Source: Pragia fontium DSM 5563 = ATCC 49100 (GTDB lineage: Bacteria > Pseudomonadota > Gammaproteobacteria > Enterobacterales > Enterobacteriaceae). From it: a stretch of 64,000 nucleotides of DNA. A program made the position numbers and the translations under genes. Below the pieces are notes generated by a model. That model saw only the letters and a program-made list of their open reading frames with translations. It searched no databases and was not told the DNA's origin. How positions within the stretch are numbered: position 1 is the stretch's first letter; every line of letters begins with the position of its first letter. Below, piece after piece: positions 50,961 to 61,244 of this stretch. The stretch is from positions 44,705 to 108,704 of the forward strand of contig NZ_FOLW01000011.1 in NCBI RefSeq assembly GCF_900112475.1. Reading direction: 5' to 3'.

Positions 50961-50994
50961 GCTGCGCTACGTGGCGTCTTTTACGTAGCGCAGC
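50961..50994 (-). other. Strong intra-operon hairpin between the MFS and CoA-transferase genes
   Basis: GCTGCGCTACGT pairs perfectly with ACGTAGCGCAGC (12 bp) around a 10-nt loop. It lies 6 bp after the MFS stop codon and 48 bp before the CoA-transferase start, with no T run on the minus strand. A processing, stability or partial-termination role is inferred. Confidence 0.6.
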
Positions 50995-50999
50995 GGCAA

Positions 51000-52328
51000 T
51001 TATTTCTCTGCTTCAGCCCTGTTGTTATCTTTGGCACTCGGCGGCTGTTTTACCATTGCGGCACCAATGGTGGCGCAAACTAACAGAATGACGGCAAACC
51101 ACAGACCCGCGCTTGGCGATCCGGTTTTATCTTCCAGTAGGCCAAATACGTAAGGACCAAAGAAGCCACCTGTGATACCTAAGCAGGCCAGTAGTCCTAG
51201 CCCACCGGCGAGCATGTTGCCGCTCATCAAGGTTGCCGGGTAAGTAAAGATGATGGACTGCACTACGAAGAACATTGAGGCGCCGATACAGAAGCCAATA
51301 AGTCCGAGAACTGGACCGCCCAGCGCGCCGATAACAAAACCAATCGCCATCGACATAAAGCCTGAAACCAGCATCATCTGGGAGCGTTTCGCGGTATTCG
51401 CGTATTTCGGCAGGAAGAAACCACCGAGGGCTGCGGCAATCCATGGGATGGCAGTTAATAGGCCAAGGGTAAAGGTACCCATCTCACCATAGCTGCGAAT
51501 GATGCTTGGTAGAAAGTAAGTCAGACTGTAGACCGCAATCTGATGAGTAAAATAGATAGCTACGACCAGCAGAAACGTTTTATTGGTAAACGCTGTTTTA
51601 AATGAGAACTTTTGGTTTTTATCTACGCCAGCGGGCTGTTCTGCGGCCAGTTTAGTTTCAATATAGGAAACATCATCAGGCGTTAACCATTTCGCATCGC
51701 GGGGCTTATCGGGTAATACAGCGTAGACATAGAAGGCCAGAATAATGGCTGGAATACCTTCAACGATAAACATCCACTGCCAACCGTGCAGGCCAGCAAC
51801 GCCGTCTAGCATGAGCAATGCACCACCTAAAGGGGCACCAACAATATTGGCAATACAAACACCAAGCAGGAACATGCCTACCGCTCTGGCTCGTTCCTCT
51901 CGACCAAACCAGTAGGTCAGATAAAGAATAATTCCGGGATAAAGCCCGGCTTCTGCGGCACCCAGCAGTAAACGCATCACATAGAAAGATATAGGCCCGG
52001 TAACGAAAGCCATACCGGCAGAAATTAATCCCCAGGTAATCATAATTCGGGTGATCCAGAAGCGAGCACCGACCCGTGCCATAATCAGATTGCTGGGAAT
52101 TTCCATGGTGGAGTAAGTCAGGAAGAATAGCCCTGCGCCTAAGCCATATGCGGTTGCAGAGAGGCCTAGGTCAATTGACATTGAAGCCCTAGCAATACCG
52201 ATATTGGTTCGATCAATAAAACTAATGATATAAACAATAATCAGTAGTGGCATGAGATGTTTATATATTTTGGCATTCGTTATTGCCGCTTGGCCTAACG
52301 ATGCAACTTTCGATTGTACGTTTGACAT
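51000..52328 (-). CDS. MFS transporter of the ACS (anion:cation symporter) family
   Basis: A 442-residue inner-membrane carrier with about 12 membrane segments. FIDRTNIGIA in segment 1 and GRFLLGAAEAGLYPG-type residues in VMRLLLGAAEAGLYPG place it in the anion:cation symporter branch that imports organic acids such as hexuronates, tartrate and phthalate. It is the natural uptake system for the acid metabolised by its neighbours. A 182-bp gap separates it from the ligase gene, so a second promoter could lie there. GGGGAG precedes the ATG. Confidence 0.85.
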   Translation of the reverse strand: MSNVQSKVASLGQAAITNAKIYKHLMPLLIIVYIISFIDRTNIGIARASMSIDLGLSATAYGLGAGLFFLTYSTMEIPSNLIMARVGARFWITRIMITWGLISAGMAFVTGPISFYVMRLLLGAAEAGLYPGIILYLTYWFGREERARAVGMFLLGVCIANIVGAPLGGALLMLDGVAGLHGWQWMFIVEGIPAIILAFYVYAVLPDKPRDAKWLTPDDVSYIETKLAAEQPAGVDKNQKFSFKTAFTNKTFLLVVAIYFTHQIAVYSLTYFLPSIIRSYGEMGTFTLGLLTAIPWIAAALGGFFLPKYANTAKRSQMMLVSGFMSMAIGFVIGALGGPVLGLIGFCIGASMFFVVQSIIFTYPATLMSGNMLAGGLGLLACLGITGGFFGPYVFGLLEDKTGSPSAGLWFAVILLVCATIGAAMVKQPPSAKDNNRAEAEK

Positions 52329-52510
52329 GATTGACGTTCTCCCCTCATTGCTGAGGTTGTTATTCAGTGTAGGGTTTATTAGCTGAATGTTTTATTTCGG
52401 GAATAAGTCGCCATAGCCCGATTAATGGACATTGTCTTTTTTATTATTTAGCTAATAACGTTATTGAATTAGATTAATTATCTCCTGTTGAATTAATTTA
52501 ATTTTTATTA

Positions 52511-54046
52511 TTAATGGAGGCTGTTTGCTCTCCGTCTTAATTCTATTTTGTCTGTTTTTCCATTGGTGTTTTTAGGAAGCTCAGGAATAAAAATTATTCT
52601 TGAGGGAATTTTAAATTTAGCGATTTTGTCCGATAGCCATTGAATAATATTATCGCTGACGAGTGGCTTATCTTGCTGGGCGATAATAAACGCTACCGCT
52701 TCTTCTCCATAGATATCGCTTTGTCTTGGGACAATGGCGATATCCTTGACGCCAGGATAGCTAGAAATCAAATTCTCAATTTCTATGCAGTATATTTTTT
52801 CACCGCCTCGGTTAATCATGTCCTTACTGCGATCTTTGATAAATAGGTAATTATCCCGATCGAGGCTGGCGATATCGCCGGTGTAGAACCAGCCATCGTG
52901 AAAGTATTGCTGGTTTACTTTAGGGTTGTTCCAGTATTGTTTAATCACTACTGGTCCTCTTAACCATAAATGGCCAGTTTCTCCTGTAGCAAGCAGTCGA
53001 TTATTATCGTCTCTAATCTGACATTCCAAACCGGGTATCGGTAAACCTGAACTGCCAACTTTATCGCTGTGTCTAACATCGACTGGAAATATACTGGCGG
53101 GAGAAGTCGTTTCCGTTAGGCCATATATTGGACGTATTTCTGTTTGTGGAAATAATTGGGTTAATTTATCAATCAGACCGGTATTTAAATGACCGGCACC
53201 ACAGGCAATCATTCTTAAACTGGAATAATTATATTTTTCCTGGTTTTTTTCTGATTCTTGAGTCAGGAAAATAAATACCGTAGGGGAACCATGCATAAAT
53301 GTAATTTTGTGCTGGTGGATTGTTTTTAGAATTTCTTCAGCATTAAATCGTTGCTGTAAGTGAATGGTTCCACCAATATGAATAAATAAGCAGAGGAGGG
53401 CGGATAAGCCAGTAATATGACAAATAGGAATGGGTAAAATAGTACTGTCATCAGCATTTAGCTGGAGAATATCTTTATAAGCATGGATAGCATGTAGAAA
53501 ATTACTGTGGGTTATGGCCGCGCCCTTTGGCGATCCGGTGGTGCCTGATGTGTAGATAATCGCTGCAATATCATCAGCAAAGATCTCGGTTTGATTAACG
53601 GATATTGGCAACGCCCGGTCGTCGGCATTACGTAATATAAATTGCCAATTAGCGAGTGAAATACGTTGCTCTTTTGCCGTATTCACCGCTAGCCAGGGTT
53701 GATTATCCGGATCAAAAAAGACCACTTTAGCCTCAACGCTATCTAAAATAATATTGCTGTCATCAGACTTAAGCTTGGTGCTTAGAGGGACCACTATGAC
53801 CCCCAGAGCCATTGCTGCATAAAATAACGTGCAGAATTCAGGGCGATTGCCTAAAGCCAGTACGATAACGTCACCCTTTTTGAGCTTAAAATTCTCCATC
53901 AAGCAGGTGATATTCAGGTTAACGCTATGGTTAAACTGATCGTAACTGTATTTATGGCCTTCAAAATAGATAGCGGTATTCTCAGCTCTGGCTTTAACCG
54001 CATGCTGTAGGCTTTGATATAGATGTTGGGCGGTTAATTGCGGCAT
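52511..54046 (-). CDS. AMP-dependent acyl-CoA synthetase/ligase
   Basis: A 511-residue ANL-superfamily enzyme that activates a carboxylic acid with ATP and CoA. Motifs are AAIIYTSGTTGSPKG (P-loop, near 161-175), YGLTETTSP, the hinge YTGDIASLDRDNYLFIKDR and the catalytic lysine in LPKNTNGKTDK near the C-terminus. It resembles medium- or short-chain and aryl acid ligases; the substrate is not identifiable by eye. It is the first gene of the cluster, with GGAGAATAGGT before the ATG and a CRP-type promoter upstream. Confidence 0.87.
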   Translation of the reverse strand: MPQLTAQHLYQSLQHAVKARAENTAIYFEGHKYSYDQFNHSVNLNITCLMENFKLKKGDVIVLALGNRPEFCTLFYAAMALGVIVVPLSTKLKSDDSNIILDSVEAKVVFFDPDNQPWLAVNTAKEQRISLANWQFILRNADDRALPISVNQTEIFADDIAAIIYTSGTTGSPKGAAITHSNFLHAIHAYKDILQLNADDSTILPIPICHITGLSALLCLFIHIGGTIHLQQRFNAEEILKTIHQHKITFMHGSPTVFIFLTQESEKNQEKYNYSSLRMIACGAGHLNTGLIDKLTQLFPQTEIRPIYGLTETTSPASIFPVDVRHSDKVGSSGLPIPGLECQIRDDNNRLLATGETGHLWLRGPVVIKQYWNNPKVNQQYFHDGWFYTGDIASLDRDNYLFIKDRSKDMINRGGEKIYCIEIENLISSYPGVKDIAIVPRQSDIYGEEAVAFIIAQQDKPLVSDNIIQWLSDKIAKFKIPSRIIFIPELPKNTNGKTDKIELRRRANSLH

Positions 54047-54090
54047 ACCTATTCTCCGATAACGTTGCTACATATAATCTGACGTAGCAA

Positions 54091-54096
54091 AGTATA
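54091..54096 (-). promoter_or_regulatory. Putative -10 element of the acyl-CoA ligase cluster
   Basis: On the minus strand TATACT lies at 54096-54091, about 45 bp before the ligase start. No good -35 is seen at the proper spacing; the CRP site covers that position, as at class II CRP promoters. Confidence 0.5.
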
Positions 54097-54115
54097 GGGA
54101 ATGGTTGGGGGCTAA

Positions 54116-54137
54116 AAATGTGTAAAGTTTCACATCT
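54116..54137 (-). promoter_or_regulatory. Putative CRP site controlling the acyl-CoA ligase cluster
   Basis: AAATGTGT-AAAGTT-TCACATCT: the core TGTGT-N6-TCACA matches TGTGA-N6-TCACA at nine of ten positions, and the flanking AAA and TCT are favourable. Its centre (54126.5) is 41-43 bp upstream of the start site predicted from the -10 at 54091-54096. The remaining part of the 342-bp intergenic region is AT-rich and holds the mscL terminator. Confidence 0.65.
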
Positions 54138-54325
54138 TGCTTTGGCGCTTGGCTCGAGACTATTGTGTAAATTGCCAATTTTATTACAGCAGGCGTGACG
54201 TTATTATCACGTTTCAGTCGACAAAATTTGTTAAATTTATTTTAAATTTTGGTTGATTAACTGTTTTGCATGAAATTTGTACGTTTATTTTTGTGCAAAT
54301 GAATAAAACATACGGCATAAGACAT

Positions 54326-54353
54326 TAAAAAGCCCCCATATAAATGGGGGCTT
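54326..54353 (-). terminator. Terminator of mscL
   Basis: A 10-bp stem AAGCCCCCAT/ATGGGGGCTT with a 4-nt loop; on the minus strand it runs into TTTTT. It lies 35 bp after the mscL stop. Confidence 0.85.
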
Positions 54354-54388
54354 CGTTAATTTTCAGATGTGAAAGTGACTAATTAGCG

Positions 54389-54790
54389 CTATTTCTGCTG
54401 TTGCTTCAGAATATCACGAATATCTGTCAGCAATTTTTCTTCCGTTGTTGGTGCTGGAGGTGCCGCTGGTGGCTCTTCACGACGAATTTTATTCATCAGT
54501 TTAATCGCCATAAAAATGGCAAAGGCAACAATGACAAAATCAAAAATATTCTGGATAAAAACGCCGTAATGCATGATAACCGCTGGCGTATCACCTTGAG
54601 CCGCGCGTAATACGAATTGAAATTGTTTAAAATCTACTCCACCGATCAGTAGGCCTAACGGTGGCATAATAATGTCAGAAACCAACGACGATACTATTTT
54701 ACCGAAGGCGGCACCGATAATTACACCGACGGCAAGGTCAACCACATTACCGCGCATCGCGAATTCGCGAAATTCTTTAAGCAGACTCAT
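54389..54790 (-). CDS. mscL: Large-conductance mechanosensitive channel MscL
   Basis: A 133-residue inner-membrane protein that forms a homopentameric emergency valve opened by membrane tension during osmotic downshock. The pore helix [22 protein letters not shown], the second membrane segment and the cytoplasmic helical bundle are all present. I start at the ATG at 54790, with AAAGGT 9 nt before it; the TTG two codons upstream is less likely. It lies 126 bp after trkA, as in E. coli where the two are also neighbours. Confidence 0.96.
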   Translation of the reverse strand: MSLLKEFREFAMRGNVVDLAVGVIIGAAFGKIVSSLVSDIIMPPLGLLIGGVDFKQFQFVLRAAQGDTPAVIMHYGVFIQNIFDFVIVAFAIFMAIKLMNKIRREEPPAAPPAPTTEEKLLTDIRDILKQQQK

Positions 54791-54916
54791 ATACAATTAC
54801 CTTTATCAGAACATATGTTATTTATAAGCATAACCACAGACCGCAATTTTTCCATATTTTCGAAAGAATAGATTGGATTTATTCCCATATTGTTCAGGGA
54901 ATAAACCGTGTGATAA

Positions 54917-56293
54917 TTATAAGAAGAAGGGACTCGGTTGGAACAACCTTTCAACATCAGAGATATATTTTTTATCTGCCAAAAACATAATGACGTGATC
55001 GCCCTGTTCAATAACGGTAGCCCGATCGGCAATAATCACCTCATCTCCTCTGACTAGCGCTCCGATAGTGGTGCCCGGTGGTAGCTTAATATTTTCCAGC
55101 TGGCGGCCGACAACCTTCGACGTAGTGTCATCTCCGTGAGCAATGGCTTCGATAGCTTCGGCAACGCCACGACGTAAGGTAGACACACTAACGATATCGG
55201 CTTTTCTGACATGCCCCAGAAGGGCGGAAATGGTCGCCTGTTGAGGGGAAACGGCAATATCAATTACGCTGCCCTGAACCAAATCAATATAGGCATGGCG
55301 TTGGATAAGAACGATAACTTTTTTAGCCCCCAGCCGTTTAGCCAGCATGGCTGACATGATATTAGCTTCATCATCATTGGTTAGGGCGATAAACAGATCG
55401 ATCTGGTCGATATTCTCTTCAGTAAGCAATTCTTGATCGGAGGCATCGCCGCAAAAAACCACGGTATCCTGAAGCATTTCAGCTAATTCTGCCGCGCGCT
55501 CAGCATTACGTTCAATAAGCTTTACGCTGTAATCTTTTTCCAGACGCTTGGCCAGCCCGGCACCAACGTTACCGCCGCCAACAATCATCAAACGCTTATA
55601 CGGTTTTTCCAGACGTTGCAGCTCACTCATGACCGCGCGAATATTTTCTGACGCAGCGACGAAAAACACCTCGTCACCCGCCTCAATAATGGTGGAGGCC
55701 TGAGGACGAATAGGACGATCCTGACGGAAAATCGCGGCCACACGAGTTTCAATATGCGGCATATGCTCACGCAGCGAGGATAAGGCGTTACCCACTAGTG
55801 GGCCACCATAATAGGCATTAACACCAGCGATACTTACTTTGCCTTCAGCAAAGTTCACCACCTGTAGCGCACCGGGATATTCAATTAGCTTGTAAATATA
55901 ATCGGTTACCAGCTTTTCCGGAGAGATAATATGGTCGACCGGGATCACTTCAGGTTCAAACAGCTTATCTTCTTCACGGATATACTCCGACGAGCGAATT
56001 CGCGCAATACGGTTTGGCGTGTTAAATAGCGAATAGGCTATCTGGCAGGCGATCATATTAATTTCGTCGGAGTTAGTCACCGCGACCAACATATCTGCGT
56101 CATCCGCCCCTGCATCACGCAGTACTCGAGGGTGACAGGCATGGCCTTGAACAACCCGCAGGTCGAATTTGTCCTGCAACTGACGTAGCCGGACAATGTT
56201 GTTATCAACCAACGTAATGTCGTTATTTTCACCGACCAGATTTTCTGCCAGAGTGCCGCCAACTTGACCAGCACCGAGAATAATAATCTTCAT
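54917..56293 (-). CDS. trkA: Trk potassium-uptake regulatory subunit TrkA
   Basis: A 458-residue peripheral protein that binds NAD(H)/ATP and gates the TrkG/H K+ channels. It has two tandem RCK units, with nucleotide motifs [15 protein letters not shown] at the N-terminus and [15 protein letters not shown] near residue 235. The length equals that of E. coli TrkA. It is preceded by rsmB, 47 bp away, in the def-fmt-rsmB-trkA run. Confidence 0.96.
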   Translation of the reverse strand: MKIIILGAGQVGGTLAENLVGENNDITLVDNNIVRLRQLQDKFDLRVVQGHACHPRVLRDAGADDADMLVAVTNSDEINMIACQIAYSLFNTPNRIARIRSSEYIREEDKLFEPEVIPVDHIISPEKLVTDYIYKLIEYPGALQVVNFAEGKVSIAGVNAYYGGPLVGNALSSLREHMPHIETRVAAIFRQDRPIRPQASTIIEAGDEVFFVAASENIRAVMSELQRLEKPYKRLMIVGGGNVGAGLAKRLEKDYSVKLIERNAERAAELAEMLQDTVVFCGDASDQELLTEENIDQIDLFIALTNDDEANIMSAMLAKRLGAKKVIVLIQRHAYIDLVQGSVIDIAVSPQQATISALLGHVRKADIVSVSTLRRGVAEAIEAIAHGDDTTSKVVGRQLENIKLPPGTTIGALVRGDEVIIADRATVIEQGDHVIMFLADKKYISDVERLFQPSPFFL

Positions 56294-56340
56294 TTTGTTC
56301 TCTTTTTAGCGCTGAATACGCTTTGTGCAACAGTTCGAAT

Positions 56341-57630
56341 TTATGCCTTTATTAGTTTGGCATAAAAAAATCCGTCGCCACCATCTTGTGATGGTAAATT
56401 TTGACGATAAGGTGATTCATCCGTACCAATATTCACTAAATGAGCATCGCTATGGCGGTGGATAAAGTCATTTATTTGTAATGTATTCTCTTCCGGGAGA
56501 ATGGAGCAGGTGGCATAAACCATTGTTCCTCCCGATTTAAGCTGAGGCCAGATGGCGTCGATGATTTGCTTCTGTAGTGCAACTAATTCATCAATATCGC
56601 TGTTGCGGCGTAGCCATTTAATATCTGGATGGCGGCGAATGACTCCAGTTGCTGAACAAGGGGCATCCAGCAATATGCGGTCGTATATTTGACCATTGCT
56701 CCAGGTTTCGGGAGTTCTGCCATCACCACATAGCACTGTAGCCTGTTGTTTCAGGCGGGCTAGGTTTTCTGCTACTCGCTTTAAGCGACTTTCATCTACA
56801 TCAACGGCGGTGACCTGTGCTTCCGGTGCTGCTTCCAAAATATGGGTGGTTTTGCCGCCGGGGGCTGCGCATAAATCCAGAATGATTTCGCCATTTTGCG
56901 GTTCGAGTAAAGGAGTACATCCTTGTGCTGATGCATCCTGCACCGTAATCCAACCGGCATCAAATCCCGGTAGCGCAGTAACGGCACAAGGGGTAACTAA
57001 GCGCAAAGCATCCGGATAGTCCTGATGAATAACCGCTTCAATCCCCGCCAACTGAAGTAATTCAAGATATTCATCACGGCTATGGTGTTGACGATTAACT
57101 CGTAACCACATCGGTGGCTTTTGGTTATTCGCATCAACGATTTGTTGCCATTGTTCAGGATAGGCATCTTGTATGCGCTTCAATAGCCAGCCAGGGTGTA
57201 AAAAACGGCTGGATTGAGTTTGAACCTGTGCGGTAAGTTCTTGCTGCTGGCGCTGAAATTGGCGCATAACTCCATTAATCAGCCCCTTCATCTGCGGGCG
57301 TTTTAGCGTAATCGCACCATTAACGGTTTCAGCGACGGCGGCATGAGGGGGAATGCGGGTATACAGTAATTGATACAGGCCAACCATCAATAAGTAATGA
57401 AGGGGTCTCTGTTTACCGGTGAGTACTTTTTCCATCAGCTGCTGTAGATACCATTCGAGTTCCGGCAGAACCCGCAGGGTGCCGAAGCACAGCTCTTGCA
57501 GTAGCGATTTATCTTTATCGGAAATGTTTTTTTGGAGTTCGGGCAAAACGGTACTTAGCGATTGGCCTTTATCAAGAACTTGACCGATAGCTTTTGCGGC
57601 AATAGCCCGAAGATTATATTTGTTATTCAT
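56341..57630 (-). CDS. rsmB: 16S rRNA m5C967 methyltransferase RsmB
   Basis: A 429-residue SAM-dependent enzyme, the length of E. coli RsmB. An N-terminal NusB-like RNA-binding domain (about 1-140) precedes the Rossmann methyltransferase domain, with [14 protein letters not shown], the catalytic Cys in LDAPCSATG and the second Cys in [12 protein letters not shown] at 57630 is chosen; an upstream frame from 57726 overlaps fmt. Confidence 0.95.
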   Translation of the reverse strand: MNNKYNLRAIAAKAIGQVLDKGQSLSTVLPELQKNISDKDKSLLQELCFGTLRVLPELEWYLQQLMEKVLTGKQRPLHYLLMVGLYQLLYTRIPPHAAVAETVNGAITLKRPQMKGLINGVMRQFQRQQQELTAQVQTQSSRFLHPGWLLKRIQDAYPEQWQQIVDANNQKPPMWLRVNRQHHSRDEYLELLQLAGIEAVIHQDYPDALRLVTPCAVTALPGFDAGWITVQDASAQGCTPLLEPQNGEIILDLCAAPGGKTTHILEAAPEAQVTAVDVDESRLKRVAENLARLKQQATVLCGDGRTPETWSNGQIYDRILLDAPCSATGVIRRHPDIKWLRRNSDIDELVALQKQIIDAIWPQLKSGGTMVYATCSILPEENTLQINDFIHRHSDAHLVNIGTDESPYRQNLPSQDGGDGFFYAKLIKA

Positions 57631-57695
57631 AGCAAAATTTGACCGCAGCGATATAAGTATTAACAGCGCCGGTGGTGAAACAACCGGCGCTGGCA

Positions 57696-58643
57696 TCAGG
57701 CTAAATGATGGCCGGGAAGAAACCATTCACGACGAGAGTTCAGTAGATCCTGAGCTGACATCGCTTTTTTACCTGCAGGTTGGAGTTGAGTGATGTTTAA
57801 TATGCCCTGAGCGGTGGCGATTTGGATGCCGGATTTTCCCGCATCAATAATGGTACCGGGCTGAACCTGATGAGGCGTATTCAGCACTTCTGCCGCCCAG
57901 ACTTTCACTGGTTGATCATCAACCACGAAATAGCTCACTGGCCATGGATTAAACGCGCGGATACAGCGTTCTAATTGTTCCGCAGAGAGTGACCAATCGA
58001 GTTTAGCCTCTTCTTTACTCAGCTTATCAGCATAGTTGGCTAGGGTATCGTCCTGCTTTTCAGCCTGGATGGTACCGGCAGCAAACTGTTCCAACGTGTT
58101 TAATAAGGCCTGTGGCCCCAGTTGAGCCAGCTTATCATACAGGGTGGCGCTGGTGTCTTCAGCCAAAATAGGACAGGTCAACTTATACAGCATATCCCCG
58201 GTATCCAGACCTTCATCCATTTGCATAATGGTAATGCCGGTTTCACTGTCGCCTGCCCATAAAGAACGTTGAATTGGCGCTGCGCCCCGCCATTTTGGTA
58301 GCAGAGAGCCGTGTACGTTAATGCAACCCAGTTTCGGCATGTTCAATACTGCCAAGGGAAGGATCAGACCATAGGCAACCACCACCATCACATCGGCATT
58401 TAGCGCTTTTACTAACTGCTGATTTTCTTCAGGTCGTAAGGATTTCGGCTGAAATACTGGGATGTTATGTTGTTCCGCCAGTTGTTTAACCGGGCCTGAA
58501 GTCAGTTTATTACCGCGGCCAGCAGGGCGATCGGGTTGAGTGAAAACCCCAACAATGTGGTGATGAGACGAAAGCAGCGCATCTAAGTGACGCGCTGCAA
58601 AATCAGGGGTACCAGCAAAAATAATTCGCAAAGGTTCAGACAC
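57696..58643 (-). CDS. fmt: Methionyl-tRNA formyltransferase
   Basis: A 315-residue enzyme that formylates initiator Met-tRNA with 10-formyl-THF. The formyl-binding N-domain has [16 protein letters not shown] and the catalytic block [17 protein letters not shown] (Asn, His), with Asp in [12 protein letters not shown]-terminal OB-like tRNA-binding domain follows. It lies 39 bp after def, so the two initiator-Met enzymes form one transcription unit. Confidence 0.97.
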   Translation of the reverse strand: MSEPLRIIFAGTPDFAARHLDALLSSHHHIVGVFTQPDRPAGRGNKLTSGPVKQLAEQHNIPVFQPKSLRPEENQQLVKALNADVMVVVAYGLILPLAVLNMPKLGCINVHGSLLPKWRGAAPIQRSLWAGDSETGITIMQMDEGLDTGDMLYKLTCPILAEDTSATLYDKLAQLGPQALLNTLEQFAAGTIQAEKQDDTLANYADKLSKEEAKLDWSLSAEQLERCIRAFNPWPVSYFVVDDQPVKVWAAEVLNTPHQVQPGTIIDAGKSGIQIATAQGILNITQLQPAGKKAMSAQDLLNSRREWFLPGHHLA

Positions 58644-58682
58644 TGTAATTTCCTATCTTTTATCGAGGACGCGCTATTCAGA

Positions 58683-59195
58683 TTATTTTGAACGCGATTC
58701 CTGTCTGGCGATTTTTTCTAACTTTTGACGAATACGCTGACGCTTAAGGGGGGAGAGGTAATCAACAAACAGTTTACCTTCCAGATGATCCATTTCATGT
58801 TGGATACAGATGGCCAGCAGGTCATCAGCGTCTATTTCGTAAGCCTCACCGTCACGATTGAGGGCACGAATTTTAATCTTTTCTGCACGAGGAACGAAAC
58901 CGCGAGATTCTGGAATTGACAGACAGCCCTCTTCAATACCGGTTTCCCCAGATTTTTCCAGCACTTCTGGGTTGATAATCACGTAAGGCCGATCGCGGTT
59001 TTCTGAAACGTCAATCACGATAATACGCTGGTGAATATCAACCTGAGTTGCAGCAAGGCCAATACCTTCTTCTTCATACATAGTTTCCAGCATATCGTCT
59101 GTGATGCGCTGGATTTCCGGTGTCACTTTTGCCACCGGTTTAGCTTTGATGCGTAATCTTTCATCAGGAAAATGTAGGACGGGTAATACTGCCAT
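58683..59195 (-). CDS. def: Peptide deformylase
   Basis: A 170-residue metalloenzyme that removes the N-formyl group from new proteins. All three family motifs are present: [17 protein letters not shown] (Cys ligand) and QHEMDHLEG (two His ligands and the catalytic Glu). First gene of def-fmt-rsmB-trkA, divergent from dprA across a 295-bp region. Confidence 0.97.
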   Translation of the reverse strand: MAVLPVLHFPDERLRIKAKPVAKVTPEIQRITDDMLETMYEEEGIGLAATQVDIHQRIIVIDVSENRDRPYVIINPEVLEKSGETGIEEGCLSIPESRGFVPRAEKIKIRALNRDGEAYEIDADDLLAICIQHEMDHLEGKLFVDYLSPLKRQRIRQKLEKIARQESRSK

Positions 59196-59490
59196 ATATC
59201 TCTAAATCGCCATCTTTATGGATAAAATTTGATTCCTATATTCTAGACCTTTCCGAGGATGATTGACAGTATCAGTCAACTATTGAAGCGATAGATAGTA
59301 GGGTTAGACGATTTTTTTATGCAGACTACTGAACCGTAGAATTGTGATATTTGCCGATAATAAATGCTATTGCTCAGTTGTTTTTTAATAAAATTACGTA
59401 GTTGCCCCAAATACTTTACTTTCATCCTTAATCCAGCCTCTTTTATGTTTTAGTTTTATTGAAATTTGATTATTGAATGCAGGTTACCTA
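59196..59490. promoter_or_regulatory. Divergent def/dprA intergenic region
   Basis: A 295-bp AT-rich region with no coding sequence that I can support. It must contain start signals for both genes; I could not assign specific hexamers with confidence. Confidence 0.4.
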
Positions 59491-60591
59491 ATGAGTCGGG
59501 AAGAATGGTGGCTGAGATTATTGATGATATCCGGACCGAAACTGCCTTATATCCGACGATTAAATCCATATTCTTTTCAGGATGTTGATTTTAATGAACG
59601 ATTGCTGACTAACTTGGGGTTTAGTGAAGAACAATGTCATCTGTTTAGCCATGCCGATAAATATGACGTGTTGAAGTGTTTGGATTGGCTATCCGGTTCT
59701 GATTGTCATTTAGTCACTTATGCGGATAGCGACTATCCGGAAATGCTGCGCCATATTGCTGGTGCTCCTGTGGCTTTGTTTGTTAAAGGAGGGAAGCAGA
59801 ACCTGAGTACACCACAGTTGGCCATGGTAGGGAGTCGGCGCTATAGCCACTATGGGGAGCGGTGGGCCAACTATTTTTCACAGCAACTGGCGGCGAGTGG
59901 GTTGACAATTACCAGTGGGTTGGCCGTTGGTATTGATGGCATTTGTCATCGTGGGGCACTGGCAGTTGAAGGGACAACCATTGCAGTATTGGGCAGTGGG
60001 CTGGGCAAGTTGCATCCTAAGAGTCATTTGCGTTTAGCACAGCAAATTCTGGAACAGAATGGTTCTTTAGTTTCTGAGTTTTTGCCGTTTGCTGAAGCCA
60101 GAGCCGAGTACTTTCCTCGCAGAAATCGCATCATTAGCGGACTGAGTTTGGGGGTATTGGTGATTGAGGCCGAATTACGCAGTGGCTCACTGATTACGGC
60201 AAAATATGCCTTGGAGCAGGGAAGGGAAGTGTTCGCGATTCCGGGGCCGTTGGATAATCACAACAGTCAAGGAACCCATAATCTCATTCAGCAGGGGGCG
60301 ATGCTGGTGGCGCAGCCTACGGACATTATTGAAAACTTGAATAGCTCACTCTGCTGGCTGCCATCATTACCATTGGAACCGTTAACGGAACCGCTGATAA
60401 AGGTCAAAGACACAGAGAGTCAGTCAGGAATGTCACCGTTATATCGTTATCTTAGTCATGAACCGACTCCCGTTGATATTCTGGCGCTAAAAACACAGCT
60501 TTCCGTTACTGATGTGATGATTCAGTTACTCGAACTGGAATTATCCGGTTGTGTGAAGGGTGTTCAGGGAGGATATATTCGCAGCGGTTAA
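59491..60591 (+). CDS. dprA: DNA-processing protein DprA (Smf)
   Basis: A 366-residue protein, close to E. coli Smf (374 aa). The Rossmann-like DprA core contains GSRRYSHYGERW, ITSGLAVGIDGICHRGAL and FPRRNRIISGLS, the conserved single-strand-DNA-binding and RecA-loading blocks. The C-terminal winged-helix-like domain (about 305-366) is present. In competent bacteria it loads RecA on incoming DNA; its role in enterics is less clear. I start at the ATG at 59491; the TTG at 59473 is less likely. No smg gene follows. Confidence 0.92.
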   Translation: MSREEWWLRLLMISGPKLPYIRRLNPYSFQDVDFNERLLTNLGFSEEQCHLFSHADKYDVLKCLDWLSGSDCHLVTYADSDYPEMLRHIAGAPVALFVKGGKQNLSTPQLAMVGSRRYSHYGERWANYFSQQLAASGLTITSGLAVGIDGICHRGALAVEGTTIAVLGSGLGKLHPKSHLRLAQQILEQNGSLVSEFLPFAEARAEYFPRRNRIISGLSLGVLVIEAELRSGSLITAKYALEQGREVFAIPGPLDNHNSQGTHNLIQQGAMLVAQPTDIIENLNSSLCWLPSLPLEPLTEPLIKVKDTESQSGMSPLYRYLSHEPTPVDILALKTQLSVTDVMIQLLELELSGCVKGVQGGYIRSG

Positions 60592-60692
60592 ACAAGACGG
60601 TATAAAAATAGTGCTAATCAGGTAGACTGTCGGGTATTAAGAGTGGTAGATGGTCAGTTGTGTAGATGACTTAAATAGATGGCAGTGAGGTT

Positions 60693-61244
60693 ATGAATAA
60701 AACGGCATTGTTTACTGGTAAAAGTGAAGAGCTCTGTCCCGAGTGTGGCGCTCCGCTGGTTATCCGTAGTGGAAAACAGGGGCCGTTTCAGGGGTGTTCA
60801 CGCTATCCGGAATGTACTTATATCCACTCATTTAAGCCTCAGAGCGATGGGCATGTGGTAAAAGTGCTTGAGGGTCAGAACTGTCCAAAATGTGGTGAGA
60901 CGTTGGTTCTCAGACAGGGGCGCTATGGCATGTTTATTGGTTGCAGCAGCTATCCTGATTGCGATTACATTGCAGTTATAGATAAGCCTGATGAAACACA
61001 GATAGCCTGTCCACAGTGTAAACAGGGAAAGCTACTCCAGCGTAAGTCTCGTTATGGCAAGGTCTTTCACTCTTGCGATCGCTATCCTGAATGTCAATTT
61101 ACCTTGAATTACACGCCGATAGCGGGTGTGTGTCCAATATGCGACTATCCTCTACTTCTGGAAAAACGCACTTCTCGGGGAAATCGCCTGTTTTGTGCGA
61201 GTAAACTATGTGGCAAAGAAGTTCTTACAGATAAAGATGACTGA
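60693..61244 (+). CDS. yrdD: Topoisomerase I-type zinc-finger protein YrdD
   Basis: A 183-residue protein made of four zinc-ribbon units like those at the C-terminus of TopA: CPECGAPL...[15 protein letters not shown]...[15 protein letters not shown]...CDRYPEC and CPICDYPL...CASKLCG. It probably binds single-stranded nucleic acid; function unknown. It overlaps tsaC by 8 bp. Confidence 0.92.
   Translation: MNKTALFTGKSEELCPECGAPLVIRSGKQGPFQGCSRYPECTYIHSFKPQSDGHVVKVLEGQNCPKCGETLVLRQGRYGMFIGCSSYPDCDYIAVIDKPDETQIACPQCKQGKLLQRKSRYGKVFHSCDRYPECQFTLNYTPIAGVCPICDYPLLLEKRTSRGNRLFCASKLCGKEVLTDKDD

Noticed and set aside
53000..54046. Cluster as a polyhydroxyalkanoate synthesis operon
   Set aside because: Thiolase and reductase would fit, but no PHA synthase or phasin gene is present, and a ligase, CoA-transferase and importer point to breakdown.
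57631..57726. N-terminal extension of rsmB into fmt
   Set aside because: The ATG at 57630 gives the exact family length of 429 residues.
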